From the NCBI GenBank assembly GCA_016930995.1, contig JAFGFQ010000149.1:1-54177 (forward strand): a stretch of DNA of 54,177 nt, written 5' to 3'. Both the position numbers and the translations under genes were made by a program. Shown here piece after piece: positions 22,082-31,229 of the stretch; position 1 is the stretch's first letter; the number at the start of each line of letters is the position of its first letter. Source of the DNA: Thermoplasmatota archaeon (GTDB lineage: Archaea; Thermoplasmatota; E2; DHVEG-1). The notes under the pieces were generated by a model. The model was not told the DNA's origin. It made no database searches and saw only the letters and a list, made by a program, of their open reading frames with translations.

Positions 22082-22386
22082 AAAAAATCTATTATCTCGA
22101 ACATTTGAAAAATTGGATAAAGGCCTCGTTTTGATGTTCTTTGAATTCATACCTTATAAGGATTGATTATAAATTTAATAAGGTAGACGCCAATTTTCAC
22201 TTTTTAGGTGATATGTTGGTAAATGAAAGGAAAGATCCCTGCAGGATAAGGATTCCTGTTATTTGGGTTGAAATAAAACGAAGGCTGGAATTTCCCAAGT
22301 CGCATAGGCAAAGCGTAATACAATGTAAAGGTAGAATTAGACATTTATTAAAATGTGATGGTATTTTGTTTCTCGGATGCAAGATA
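22082..22386. other. Intergenic, no supported gene
   Basis: The only long frame (22141-22410, plus, 89 codons) has no ribosome site, an unusual Cys/Arg-rich composition and overlaps a credible minus-strand gene. I see nothing else definite here. Confidence 0.4.
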
Positions 22387-22701
22387 CTACAGTTTTTTTA
22401 CTCTGAGTAACTCAATCATCAACATGAACAGTAAAATATATCCGATAAGCAGCAGAAACGCAGAAACCAACCAGCCTCCAACAAAAATAAAAATCAATGC
22501 GATGGTACAGAGGGAAAAAATTGTGCTTACCGCGATTCGCAGTTTAGTTAATGCACTATATTGATGAAATCCAAGAAGTTGAACAATGTTTCTCCCAGTA
22601 TCTTTTTTTTCAACATTCTCTTCTTTTATCGAGTGATTCTCACTCTGTTCTGTTCCCTGTTTTTTTTGCTTCTCAGTGTCCTTCAGGAGCTTTGCTTTCA
22701 T
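22387..22701 (-). CDS. Membrane protein with two helices
   Basis: The 104-residue form starts at the ATG at 22701, 24 bases after a TATA box (GGTATATAG, 22721-22729), so the message is leaderless. The frame continues upstream to 22764 but without promoter support. The N-terminal 55 residues are charged (KDTEKQKKQGTEQSENHS). Two adjacent membrane helices follow (AVSTIFSLCTIALIFIFVGG and AFLLLIGYILLFMLMIELL). Function unknown. Confidence 0.6.
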   Translation of the reverse strand: MKAKLLKDTEKQKKQGTEQSENHSIKEENVEKKDTGRNIVQLLGFHQYSALTKLRIAVSTIFSLCTIALIFIFVGGWLVSAFLLLIGYILLFMLMIELLRVKKL

Positions 22702-22796
22702 TGTTTCACGTGCTATTACTATATACCTTCTTTTATTAAAATGTTGTTGTACGCATCTTTTCAAAAATACAGCTGTTGTTTATCATTCGTTTTTTT

Positions 22797-23354
22797 CTAT
22801 TCTGGGCCAGTTTGAAAAAAGAGTGAAAAGTCTTGGACAAAGCCTTTAATGAGGGTTATGAGTTTACATGGACCTTTTACATCTTCTATCGTTCCACGCA
22901 TCCGCACAACTCCGATTGTGTAATTCCCTGGAGCATTTTCGTTAAGACGGATAAAAAGGGACGAATTTTGAATCCCAATTTCACCATAAGCGGGAACAAC
23001 ACCAGGAATAGTAGCAGGAATGAACCAAGCTTCACACCACTCAGGTTTCTGTTCAATAAAGAGAGAAATGACAAATGGTGTTCCTTCCAGAAGGCGAATC
23101 AGCATTTTTCCTAATAATCCCCGGTTGACAGCATATGTGAAGTTCATGTTGACCTGCCTGGTTTCTCCCGGTAGTAGTGGAGGGATTAATTGACTTGTAT
23201 TCCATAAGACCGTTAAGCTGAATTGCAGATTGAAAAACAGACCTTTTGGATGATATCCTACGTCTGGTTGTGCAATGACAAGAGCATTCGTTGAAAGGAG
23301 AATCCCGGTAATACAAAGAAGAACGCAATATGTTTTTAACCTTCTTGTTTTCAT
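22797..23354 (-). CDS. Secreted or membrane-tethered hypothetical protein
   Basis: The 185-residue protein has a signal peptide (YCVLLCITGILLSTNALVIA) and a beta-rich extracellular body with N-glycosylation sites (NSS, NYT) and the segment PPLLPGETRQVNMNFTYAV. Shine-Dalgarno GGAGGAAA lies before the ATG at 23354. Similar secreted orphans are frequent in Thermoplasmatota genomes. No family name can be given. Confidence 0.6.
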   Translation of the reverse strand: MKTRRLKTYCVLLCITGILLSTNALVIAQPDVGYHPKGLFFNLQFSLTVLWNTSQLIPPLLPGETRQVNMNFTYAVNRGLLGKMLIRLLEGTPFVISLFIEQKPEWCEAWFIPATIPGVVPAYGEIGIQNSSLFIRLNENAPGNYTIGVVRMRGTIEDVKGPCKLITLIKGFVQDFSLFFQTGPE

Positions 23355-23580
23355 TCAATTTCCTCCAACGACTCATTTCTGAGGGAGATTATATATTTCT
23401 TCCTTGTTGATATATTTTTCGATGAAATCTCAGTGTTATCGATATCTTTTATTAAAAATATTAAAAATATATGTTCTATTGCTATCAATTGTTATTTTTA
23501 TTTATACACAAAGTAAATTTTACGAAGATACATTATTTTTTCACAGTATCTTTTTTAAATGCTATTTATTATTCCCTGCA

Positions 23581-24738
23581 ATGGTTTCTCTTGATAAGAA
23601 AAAACAACAAAAAATATACAAAGAGCTTACAAGCTTACAACAGCGGGACTTTTGTTTTTCCAGCGGTCATATCCTAGGCTCCATGTGCACGGTACCCCAT
23701 CCCATCGCCCGCGAGGCCTATATACAGTTCTTAGAAACCAACCTTGGCGACCCTGAGCTCTGCCCAGGCACCAAGGAAATTGAATCTCGATTCATCGCGT
23801 TCATCTCAAAGCTCCTCAATGCCCCACCCACATCGATTGGACAAATCGTCAGTGGAGGAACCGAAGGGAACATCACCGCAATGTGGATCGCAAAGCAACT
23901 CTCAGGAAAACGGGAGATAGTCCTGCCGGAGAGTGCTCATTTCTCATTTCAAAAAATCGCATCACTCATGGATATGAAACTCGTTGAGGTCCCTCTAACT
24001 AAAGACTATCGCATGGACATACCATCTCTGAAAAAGAAACTAAAAAACACCACTGCTGCCGTCGTTGGTCTGGCTGGCTCAACTGAACTAGGGACGATCG
24101 ATCCAATTCCTGAAATAAGTGAGCTTTGCAACGACGAACATGTTTTTTTCCATGTGGATGCTGCCTTTGGGGGATTTGTGATACCCTTCCTAAAAGACCT
24201 TGATTATATGGTGCCTGATTTTGATTTTTCACTTGAGGGCGTCTCGTCGATTTCAATTGACTCTCATAAAATGGGATACGCTGCGATTCCCCTCGGCACC
24301 CTAATGATACGCAACAAACAATGGCTTGAACACATCAGTGTCGAATCCCCCTACATCAGCAGTGAAAAACAAGCAGGGATCCTTGGAACACGATCTGGTG
24401 CACCAATCGCAGCTGCCTATGCTGTCGCAGAGTATCTCGGATGGGACGGGTATAAAAATATGGTACGGTCCTGCATGGAGGTCACAGGACACACTGAAAA
24501 AAAAATAAAGGAGATTGGACTGACTCTTGTGACGAAACCTACCATGAACGTTCTTGGCGTGAAACTGAAAAAACCAGGGAGCGTTGTAAAACGGCTTTCA
24601 TCTCGAGGCTGGCGGGTCAACAAAGTGGAACGGCTTTCCTGCATCCGCCTCGTACTGATGCCACAAATCACAAAGCAGATTATCGATGAATTCATACCAG
24701 TTCTTCAAAAAACATGTACTGAGGTTGGAGAACTATGA
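23581..24738 (+). CDS. mfnA: L-tyrosine/L-aspartate decarboxylase (MfnA type)
   Basis: The 385-residue PLP enzyme of group II decarboxylase type has SSGHILGSMCTVPHP (substrate entry), GGTEGN (cofactor phosphate loop), HVDAAFGG (PLP-binding Asp) and SIDSHKMG with Schiff-base K230. In archaea this family makes tyramine for methanofuran, or beta-alanine for coenzyme A. Which one applies here cannot be told. The frame is open upstream to 23404, but that part is AT-rich and hydrophobic and not family-like. ATG at 23581 lies about 25 bases after tttttaaat, giving a leaderless start. Its stop overlaps the next start (ATGA). Confidence 0.88.
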   Translation: MVSLDKKKQQKIYKELTSLQQRDFCFSSGHILGSMCTVPHPIAREAYIQFLETNLGDPELCPGTKEIESRFIAFISKLLNAPPTSIGQIVSGGTEGNITAMWIAKQLSGKREIVLPESAHFSFQKIASLMDMKLVEVPLTKDYRMDIPSLKKKLKNTTAAVVGLAGSTELGTIDPIPEISELCNDEHVFFHVDAAFGGFVIPFLKDLDYMVPDFDFSLEGVSSISIDSHKMGYAAIPLGTLMIRNKQWLEHISVESPYISSEKQAGILGTRSGAPIAAAYAVAEYLGWDGYKNMVRSCMEVTGHTEKKIKEIGLTLVTKPTMNVLGVKLKKPGSVVKRLSSRGWRVNKVERLSCIRLVLMPQITKQIIDEFIPVLQKTCTEVGEL

Positions 24739-25301
24739 CGTTGAAGCAGTTAGAAAAATCATTGTATAAAGCCCCCATTGTGAAAAAAGGTAATTATGAT
24801 TATGTGATTCATCCCATCACCGATGGCGTGCCTTTTATCGCTCCTGAACTTCTCAAAGAGGTTTCTGACGAAATAAAAAAGCATATAAAAAAATTTGGGA
24901 AAATTGACAGAATCGTCACTATGGAGGCAATGGGAATTCCTCTTGCCTCCGCGTTATCACTTGATATTGGGATTCCCTTCACTATCATCAGGAAACGGGA
25001 ATATGGATTACCTGGTGAAGTCTCCGTTGAACAGGTAACCGGGTACTCAAAATCGAAATTATATATCAATGGGCTCAAAAAAGGTGATACCATCGTACTT
25101 GTCGATGATGTCTTAAGCACCGGTGGGACATTACGGGCTGTATTATCTGTTCTAAAAACAATGAATGTGATCGTGAAAGGCGTTTTTATCGCGATTAATA
25201 AAGGTTCTCATATACAAGAGATTAGTACAGAGTTTCATGTTCCCATCATCTCCCTTGTTTCAATTGATGTGGTGGGCGGGAAGGTTGTTATTCTTTCCTA
25301 A
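24735..25301 (+). CDS. hpt: Archaeal purine phosphoribosyltransferase (Hpt/Apt-like)
   Basis: The 188-residue type I phosphoribosyltransferase has PRPP motif VLVDDVLSTGGT (about 122-133), a hood region VTMEAMGIPLASALS and flexible-loop segment RKREYGLPGEVSVEQ. Closest in form to archaeal hypoxanthine/guanine PRTase Hpt; adenine specificity is an alternative. It converts a free purine base and PRPP to the nucleotide. The start overlaps the mfnA stop by four bases, so the genes are co-translated. Confidence 0.82.
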   Translation: MTLKQLEKSLYKAPIVKKGNYDYVIHPITDGVPFIAPELLKEVSDEIKKHIKKFGKIDRIVTMEAMGIPLASALSLDIGIPFTIIRKREYGLPGEVSVEQVTGYSKSKLYINGLKKGDTIVLVDDVLSTGGTLRAVLSVLKTMNVIVKGVFIAINKGSHIQEISTEFHVPIISLVSIDVVGGKVVILS

Positions 25302-25345
25302 GAGCATAGTTGATATACTAGAAGTCCATACAAAACGTGATTGAC

Positions 25346-25546
25346 ATGACTGAAAAAATCCCACAACACATGCATTGTCAGATCTGTGGAAAAGCAATCC
25401 CTGCATCGGATACGGAGACGATGTGCTCTGATGAATGTAAACAACGCTACCAAAACCTCACAAAAAAACGGAAGATGTGGGTGTATATTATGTATGCGTT
25501 GATTTTTGTTATGATTGCAGTCCTCTTTATAGCACCCTATCTCTGA
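25346..25546 (+). CDS. DUF2116-type zinc-ribbon membrane protein
   Basis: The 66-residue protein carries a treble-clef-like zinc finger (CQICGKAIPASDTETMCSDE, then CKQRYQ) and one C-terminal membrane helix (MWVYIMYALIFVMIAVLFIA). This matches the small archaeal DUF2116 family, whose function is unknown. A TATA-like gatatac lies about 30 bases upstream. GTG at 25337 is an alternative start. Confidence 0.7.
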   Translation: MTEKIPQHMHCQICGKAIPASDTETMCSDECKQRYQNLTKKRKMWVYIMYALIFVMIAVLFIAPYL

Positions 25547-25589
25547 AAAAAGGGTACAGCATTTTAAAAAACGACATAAAGAATTTCAT

Positions 25590-25748
25590 TTATTCGCTGA
25601 GTTCTTCCTGCAAATCGATGACCATCTCTGTAAGGACATCCTCGAAGATCTGATGGCGGTATTCTTTGACTGACCCGTTCGCAAGATGTGCTCGTGCGAC
25701 GAAATCTCTCCCGTCTTTCAGTATTTCAATATGACAGACTGTCTCCAT
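25590..25748 (-). CDS. Small conserved hypothetical protein
   Basis: METVCHIEILKDGRDFVARA, then HLANGSVKEYRHQIFEDVLT and an acidic helix ending LQEELSE: a beta-beta-beta-alpha type fold of 52 residues. The start at 25748 follows aggacggga. An upstream in-frame ATG at 25781 is also possible and sits within 15 bases of a TATA box (ATATAAATAT). Function unknown. Confidence 0.6.
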   Translation of the reverse strand: METVCHIEILKDGRDFVARAHLANGSVKEYRHQIFEDVLTEMVIDLQEELSE

Positions 25749-25853
25749 GCTTGTCCCGTCCTGTTTTACTCCCGTATTCATCAATGATATTTATATGTTT
25801 TGTGCGCAAGCTTAATGTGGTTCAGGTTCATGTCACGAATGAGAATTGGTGGT

Positions 25854-26735
25854 ATGAAAACAATACGAAATGCAGTCGTGGCCGGTCAGTTTTACCCGGG
25901 AACTGAAACGCACCTTCGACAACAGATAGAGCAATGCTTTTTAGAGCAAAGGGGATTTGGTAGGATTCCATCGGTACAAAAAAAAAGTGAGAGTCTCAAA
26001 GGACTGGTGGTTCCTCATGCAGGGTTCATCTACTCAGGGGCGATTGCGTCCCATGCGTACGGTCAGCTCGCAGAACAGGGGTTTGCTGAGACGTTTGTCA
26101 TCCTTGGTCCAAATCACACCGGGATGGGTTCTGGTGTCTCCGTGATGACGGAGGGGTCTTGGAACACGCCCCTTGGCAATGTTGCTCTTGATGAATCACT
26201 TGCGCGTTCTCTTGCAACAGGGATTATTGACCAGGACGCATCTGCCCATTCATATGAACATAGCATTGAGGTTCAGCTTCCGTTTTTACAGTACATCGCC
26301 CAGGGTCAGATATTTGAGTTTGTACCAATCTGCATGATGATGCAGGATTTTATAACTGTTCAGGAGGTAGGAGAGATTCTCGCGACAGCGGTGCAGCGTT
26401 CAAAAAAGAAAATCGTTCTTGTTGCAAGTAGTGATTTTTCTCATGCTGGGTTTAACTACCAGAGTCAACCCCCTCGGGGAATACGGGTCGATGAGTACGC
26501 AAAAAAACAAGATACCCTTGCGATTCAGCAGATCCTTGCATTGGACCCTGGAGGTCTCATCGAAACCGTTGAGAACAATAATATCACGATGTGTGGGTAT
26601 GGTCCGGTCGCAGCCATGCTTGTTGCAGCAAAGAAACTAGGAGCTCACCAAGCAGAACTGTTAAAATATGGAACCTCCTATGAGGTCCACCCGGGTTCCT
26701 CCTGCGTTGGGTATGGAGCAATCGCCGTTTCCTAG
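25854..26735 (+). CDS. MEMO1 family protein (AmmeMemoRadiSam system B)
   Basis: The 293-residue protein starts IRNAVVAGQFYPGTE, as MEMO proteins do, so ATG 25854 (after ggtggt) is preferred to the frame start at 25800. Conserved metal-ligand motifs are present: VVPHAGFIYSG, ILGPNHTG, HSYEHSIEVQLPFL, SSDFSHAG and PGSSCVGYGA. MEMO is a dioxygenase-fold protein that, in archaea, often neighbours AMMECR1 and a radical SAM enzyme; neither is here. It is 11 bases from the deoxyhypusine synthase gene, so cotranscription is likely. Function in archaea is unknown. Confidence 0.88.
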   Translation: MKTIRNAVVAGQFYPGTETHLRQQIEQCFLEQRGFGRIPSVQKKSESLKGLVVPHAGFIYSGAIASHAYGQLAEQGFAETFVILGPNHTGMGSGVSVMTEGSWNTPLGNVALDESLARSLATGIIDQDASAHSYEHSIEVQLPFLQYIAQGQIFEFVPICMMMQDFITVQEVGEILATAVQRSKKKIVLVASSDFSHAGFNYQSQPPRGIRVDEYAKKQDTLAIQQILALDPGGLIETVENNNITMCGYGPVAAMLVAAKKLGAHQAELLKYGTSYEVHPGSSCVGYGAIAVS

Positions 26736-26746
26736 GTGAAAAAACC

Positions 26747-27688
26747 ATGAAAAAACAACCTGTTCAGGACATCTCATTGAAGAAAACTATGTCCATAGAC
26801 CAATTGGTCAAAGCATTGTTTGACTCTGGTGGTTTTTCTGCAAAAAAAGTAGCAGATGGTGTCGACATCCTAGAACAAATGAGTAAAGAGAAGGAGTGCG
26901 TGAGGTTCTTATCGTTTCCAGCCTGTATCATCTCAACGGGAACTCGAGGGATTATTAAAGAGCTGCTCAGGAAAAAACTCTTTGATGTGGTCATCACCAC
27001 TGCAGGGACATTGGATCATGATTTAGCCCGGGTCTGGAAAGAGTATTACCATGGATCGTTCATGGCGGATGATGCACAATTACATCGCCAGGGTATCAAT
27101 CGCCTCGGCAACGTCTTTATCCCCCTTGAATGTTACGGGACGATTCTTGAAAGGAAGCTGCAGCCACTCTTTGATGATCTGTATGCGATGAACCAAAAAT
27201 GGTCGACCAGGGATCTGATCTGGGAATGCGGGAAACGCCTCGAGAAAGAAAAAAAGGGGAAGGATTCGATTCTCTACTGGGCCTGGAAGAATAAGATTCC
27301 TGTATTCGTCCCAGGGATCACTGACGGGGCGTTCGGCTCCCAACTCTGGATGTACTATCAGGAGCATCGGGATTTCACTATTGATCTATTCAAAGATGAG
27401 CAAGACCTTTCAGATATCGTATTTACTGCAAAAAAAACCGGTGCGCTCATCATCGGTGGTGGGATATCGAAGCATCATGTTATCTGGTGGAATCAGTTCT
27501 GTAATGGGCTGTCTCATGCGGTCTACATCACGACCGCAGTCGAGTATGATGGGAGTCTTTCCGGTGCACAAACCCGAGAAGCGATTTCTTGGGGAAAAAT
27601 AGCGGAGAAGGCGGAAAACGTCACCATCGAAGGAGATGCAACCGTGTTGCTCCCGCTGATGATTGGTGCATTGTTCGAACGATTATAA
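26747..27688 (+). CDS. dys: Deoxyhypusine synthase
   Basis: The 313-residue enzyme transfers the aminobutyl group of spermidine to a lysine of aIF5A. It shows NAD-binding VVITTAGTLDHDLAR, PGITDGAFGSQLW, catalytic K242 in IGGGISKHHV, and ITTAVEYDGSLSGAQTREAI. Length fits the family. It follows the MEMO gene at once. Hypusine modification is essential in archaea, supporting a chromosomal context. Confidence 0.95.
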   Translation: MKKQPVQDISLKKTMSIDQLVKALFDSGGFSAKKVADGVDILEQMSKEKECVRFLSFPACIISTGTRGIIKELLRKKLFDVVITTAGTLDHDLARVWKEYYHGSFMADDAQLHRQGINRLGNVFIPLECYGTILERKLQPLFDDLYAMNQKWSTRDLIWECGKRLEKEKKGKDSILYWAWKNKIPVFVPGITDGAFGSQLWMYYQEHRDFTIDLFKDEQDLSDIVFTAKKTGALIIGGGISKHHVIWWNQFCNGLSHAVYITTAVEYDGSLSGAQTREAISWGKIAEKAENVTIEGDATVLLPLMIGALFERL

Positions 27689-27699
27689 AAACACAATCG

Positions 27700-28029
27700 T
27701 TATTGATTATACGCTGGTCTTTTTTTCTCAAATACTCGATCGAGGATTTCCTTCTCATCAGCATCCCGGATGAGTTCCTCTGAACGAGTATCTTCGTGTT
27801 CTGCTTGTTGACCGTCAGTGTGTTGTCCTTGGTGTTTCTTTTTAGAAAGCATGCCGTATGCTTCGTTGATAAACTCGAGTTCCTCGTTGGTTGGAGACCA
27901 AGATAGGGTATTTTTATTCGTGAAAAAGTTCGGTGCGTTTCGATCAAACTGGATGTTTAATACAATCTCGCCTGATGAGGCGTCTTTATCCAACTGGAGT
28001 GAAACATAAATATTTTCTTGTTTTCTCAT
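27700..28029 (-). CDS. Hypothetical acidic protein
   Basis: The 109-residue form starts at ATG 28029 (RKQENIYVSLQLDKDASSGE). The frame continues to 28206, but that part is basic and unlike coding neighbours, and a TATA-like tataaaa lies at about 28067-28073. A strand-rich N-terminal half is followed by a low-complexity helical, charged tail (KKKHQGQHTDGQQAEHED). Not recognised. Confidence 0.5.
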   Translation of the reverse strand: MRKQENIYVSLQLDKDASSGEIVLNIQFDRNAPNFFTNKNTLSWSPTNEELEFINEAYGMLSKKKHQGQHTDGQQAEHEDTRSEELIRDADEKEILDRVFEKKRPAYNQ

Positions 28030-28241
28030 TCTGTTCCCATCCGTACTCTCGCTTCGATAACATGTAGAGGGTTTTATATTTTTCTTTTCGTGCCACTTGT
28101 TGAGACCTGTTTTTATGACAATGGTTTCTGAAACATGTTGAATCTCTGATAATTTTTCAATGTGTAATCTTATGATGGTACGTCGTTTTATCCTTTTTCG
28201 TCGCAAGAAAGAATAATAAAAAAGAGGTTTAGTTTGGTTCT

Positions 28242-28337
28242 TTATTTTTTTATAACTTCTTTGACTAGATCGTTTTTCTCAGCCGAGGAGGCAAGGAATC
28301 TCAGGATCAATTCCTTCTGTTTTGGGGTAAGCGGCAT
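28242..28337 (-). CDS. 31-residue small protein, coupled to the preceding gene
   Basis: MPLTPKQKELILRFLASSAE then KNDLVKEVIKK. The ATG at 28337 lies four bases after the TGA of the upstream gene, and that stop forms part of the ribosome site (gggtga), so translation is coupled. Alternatively the two are halves of one 75-residue helical protein split by a frameshift, with fused reading FNKFG/NLGEAMPLTPKQ. Confidence 0.5.
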   Translation of the reverse strand: MPLTPKQKELILRFLASSAEKNDLVKEVIKK

Positions 28338-28341
28338 TGCT

Positions 28342-28476
28342 TCACCCAAATTTGTTAAAATAATCAAGGATTTCGAAGAACTCTCTTTTCACGACGTATC
28401 CTTGATCGGTCTTCCTGATAAGATCATGCTTCAGACAAAATTCGATGACTTCATTTTGTTCGCTGCTTCCATACAT
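28342..28476 (-). CDS. 44-residue small wHTH-like protein
   Basis: The product includes NEVIEFCLKHDLIRKTDQGY then VVKREFFEILDYFNKFG, resembling a mini winged-helix (recognition helix and wing). GAGGTGA lies ten bases before the ATG at 28476, and a TATA box (CTTTATATATAT on the minus strand) near 28525. The gene is divergent from the large membrane-protein gene at 28614. Confidence 0.55.
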   Translation of the reverse strand: MYGSSEQNEVIEFCLKHDLIRKTDQGYVVKREFFEILDYFNKFG

Positions 28477-28613
28477 TTTCTCTCTTTCACCTCTTATAAT
28501 GTTACATGTTGCCAATGAATATATATAAAGATACCTTGGTAGAATACCAAAATGAAAAAGGAGCCTTCAGATGTTTCCCTTGGTCGCTATCCTATAAAAA
28601 CCATTAAGATTAT

Positions 28614-31229
28614 ATGAAAACACGAGTTCCCATCTATGTTGTTATGATTGGAAATCGGAGCACAAACATGTTGCTCTCTAAAACGTTCACTGGCGTCAAT
28701 ATCCTTTGTATCCTTCTCACACTTAACCTGCTTTCAGGACACTTTGGTTTTATCACAGCTTCCCTAGCCCATCTCATCTCCATTTACCTGATCCTTGGGA
28801 TACTTCTATTGAATCTCCCTCTACGGCAAACACTACATACTCTTACACAGAGGACGCCCCGTCGAGTACACCTTATGATTAGCCTAACCGTCTGCCTCGT
28901 TGGGTTCCTCCTTCTCATCATCTCAAACACACAACTGATCTGGATGAGCAGTATTTCTGTCTTTCTCAGTGGTCTTTTTCTCTGTGTGAAAACATTAGAC
29001 CGAACAAGAACCGAACTAGGTCTCCTCGCAGTTGCTTCTTTTGGCTACGCCATAGTGTTTCTTCTCCTGCAGACACTCCCTCTTTCATGGTACATTTACC
29101 AGCAAAGCTCCCTGCTGGTGACAACAAGTATTGGATCGATGACAGGAACGCCCCAAACACTCGGGCCGACAACAAGCAGCCTAGGAATCCTCTTAGTCTC
29201 TCTTGTTTTCCTCCTCACTGTTTTTTTCTTTACATCCAAGAAAACAAAACGGGACATCGTCTGGTTCAGTCTGTGTAGTGTAGGATTATTTCTCCTTTGG
29301 TCTCTGTACCTTACTTTTTTAAGTCTCACGACGTATCCTGCTATTGAGTCTCTGAACTACCATGTGTATTTCTTCCTGTTTAGTCTTCTTCCACCCTTCC
29401 TGTCCCTCTATAGCTATCACAGCACAGAACCAGATTCGTTCGTGGTACCTCAGAAACGACGAGTAATCCATCTCCTGAAAAATGGTACGGTGTGGGCAGC
29501 AGTCTTCCTCTTTGTCTCCTCAATGATATTTACCATAGTAATCACCCCTGAGGATTCCCGTGATGATTCCAAGAAAGTCCTTTTTTACGGTAGCAACATG
29601 GTCGGCACATGGGACGTCCCTGAATATGGCAAATACGGGAAGGATGCCGTCGGCATGTTCGGTCTTTGGCCTGTCTATCTCACCACATTAGGATACCAGA
29701 CAGCACTGATCGTCCAGAATACAACAGAGTTCCTTACGTTCCTTCAACCACCTGATCAAAATATCACCATCTCCCTGAATCTGACCGAGTATACGACCGT
29801 GATTGAATCAGAGACAATCACAAAAAACCTCCTCGATGGAACAACTATCTTCGTCGTCTCTAACCTCAACACCTCCTTTACAGACGAAGAACAGACACGT
29901 ATTTGGGAGTACGTCAAAGACGGGGGTTCCCTTCTTGTTATCGGGGATCATACGAACGTTGGTGGGATTCAAGATCCTCTAAATGAGCTTCTCGCTCCTG
30001 TTGGAATATCGTATCGTTTCGATGCTGCGTTACCGCTTGATGATCAGGCCAAATGGCTCACCTGCACACGCCTTCTGTATCATCCAATAACTATTCCCAT
30101 GACGAGTATCGATGAAATTCAGTATGGGGTTGGCGCGTCTCTGGATATCACCTCTTCTGCGTTCCCTCTCATCATCGGAACCTCTGCTCTCTCCGATGCG
30201 GGCAATACCTCGAACCAAGACATCGCCTACCTGGGGGATTATGAATACAACAAAGGCGAACATCTTGGGGATGTTATCCTCGTTGCAGGTGCATACTACG
30301 GGAAAGGCAAAGTCCTCGTCTTCGGGGACACCTCCTCTTTTCAAAACCCTGCGCTTCCCTTTTCCTATTTTTTTGTTCAAAGCACATTTGCCTGGCTTTC
30401 ACGCACACAGAATTCGATAACCATCCCCTATCAAATCATCAGCTCCCTGTTGTTCCTCCTTGGAGTTGTCATTGTCTATTATGTACTGAAGAATAAAACA
30501 ATTCCTTTTGCACTGTTTCCGCTACTTCTGTGCATCTCATTGTTTATTTCCACTTCTATTAATCCCCTTCTCGTATCCGAAAATGTGAACAACCTCTCCG
30601 GCCATGTTGTCTGCATTGATGCCTCACATGGCGAACGTTTCAGTATTGAATCATTTACTGATGCATCAGTCAACGGTCTCATCGTCAATCTCCAACGCAA
30701 TAACTTTTTACCCCTTATCCTTCGAGAATTTTCCAGAGATACAGTCAAACAAAGCACACTGATCCTGTTCAATGCACCGACCAAGGCATTCACCGAAGAC
30801 GAAGTCAGCTTTTTACACTCATATATGCAGAATGGGGGAGTGATTCTCCTTGCTACAGGATACGATGATAAAGACGCCTCCCTACCACTTCTCAAGGAAT
30901 ACAACATTGACATCCAACCAACTCCTCTAGGTCCAGTACCCTATGTCGAGGGGAACCTCTCGTTGTATCAAAACGAACCACGATTTGTTGACAGCTGGCC
31001 GTTGTCGTTTCAAGAGGAACACATACGTTCCTACTATAACTTCACCTGGCAGAACCTTACCTTCCATCTCGTCATTTTTATCAAACAAGGAAAAGGAGGT
31101 CTGCTTGTCGTTAGCGACAGCCAATATCTGTTGGATAAAAACATTGAATCCATTTATGATTACTGGCCCGGAAACATCCTTTTCCTTAAGTATCTCCTCG
31201 ATGAATTAGCACAAGTGGAGGAACAATAA
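28614..31229 (+). CDS. Large polytopic membrane protein with GATase1-like domains (paralogue 1)
   Basis: The 871-residue protein has about nine N-terminal membrane helices (residues 20-310). A soluble domain with a DUF4350/class-I-glutamine-amidotransferase-like fold follows (about 320-595): TTIFVVSNLNTSFTDEEQTR, YVKDGGSLLVIGDHTN and GKGKVLVFGDTS. Two more helices come next (about 600-650), then a second, similar domain (about 660-865: TLILFNAPTKAFTEDEVSFL, YMQNGGVILLATG). DUF4350-like domains lack the amidotransferase Cys and may bind ligands. It overlaps the next, homologous gene by one base. Function unknown; surface transport or polymer handling is possible. Confidence 0.7.
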   Translation: MKTRVPIYVVMIGNRSTNMLLSKTFTGVNILCILLTLNLLSGHFGFITASLAHLISIYLILGILLLNLPLRQTLHTLTQRTPRRVHLMISLTVCLVGFLLLIISNTQLIWMSSISVFLSGLFLCVKTLDRTRTELGLLAVASFGYAIVFLLLQTLPLSWYIYQQSSLLVTTSIGSMTGTPQTLGPTTSSLGILLVSLVFLLTVFFFTSKKTKRDIVWFSLCSVGLFLLWSLYLTFLSLTTYPAIESLNYHVYFFLFSLLPPFLSLYSYHSTEPDSFVVPQKRRVIHLLKNGTVWAAVFLFVSSMIFTIVITPEDSRDDSKKVLFYGSNMVGTWDVPEYGKYGKDAVGMFGLWPVYLTTLGYQTALIVQNTTEFLTFLQPPDQNITISLNLTEYTTVIESETITKNLLDGTTIFVVSNLNTSFTDEEQTRIWEYVKDGGSLLVIGDHTNVGGIQDPLNELLAPVGISYRFDAALPLDDQAKWLTCTRLLYHPITIPMTSIDEIQYGVGASLDITSSAFPLIIGTSALSDAGNTSNQDIAYLGDYEYNKGEHLGDVILVAGAYYGKGKVLVFGDTSSFQNPALPFSYFFVQSTFAWLSRTQNSITIPYQIISSLLFLLGVVIVYYVLKNKTIPFALFPLLLCISLFISTSINPLLVSENVNNLSGHVVCIDASHGERFSIESFTDASVNGLIVNLQRNNFLPLILREFSRDTVKQSTLILFNAPTKAFTEDEVSFLHSYMQNGGVILLATGYDDKDASLPLLKEYNIDIQPTPLGPVPYVEGNLSLYQNEPRFVDSWPLSFQEEHIRSYYNFTWQNLTFHLVIFIKQGKGGLLVVSDSQYLLDKNIESIYDYWPGNILFLKYLLDELAQVEEQ

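Noticed and set aside
22141..22410. 89-codon plus-strand open frame
   Set aside because: No ribosome site or promoter, odd composition and overlap with a credible leaderless minus-strand gene.
23404..23580. 59-codon N-terminal extension of the decarboxylase frame
   Set aside because: AT-rich and hydrophobic, absent from the family, and upstream of a leaderless ATG with a TATA box at the right distance.
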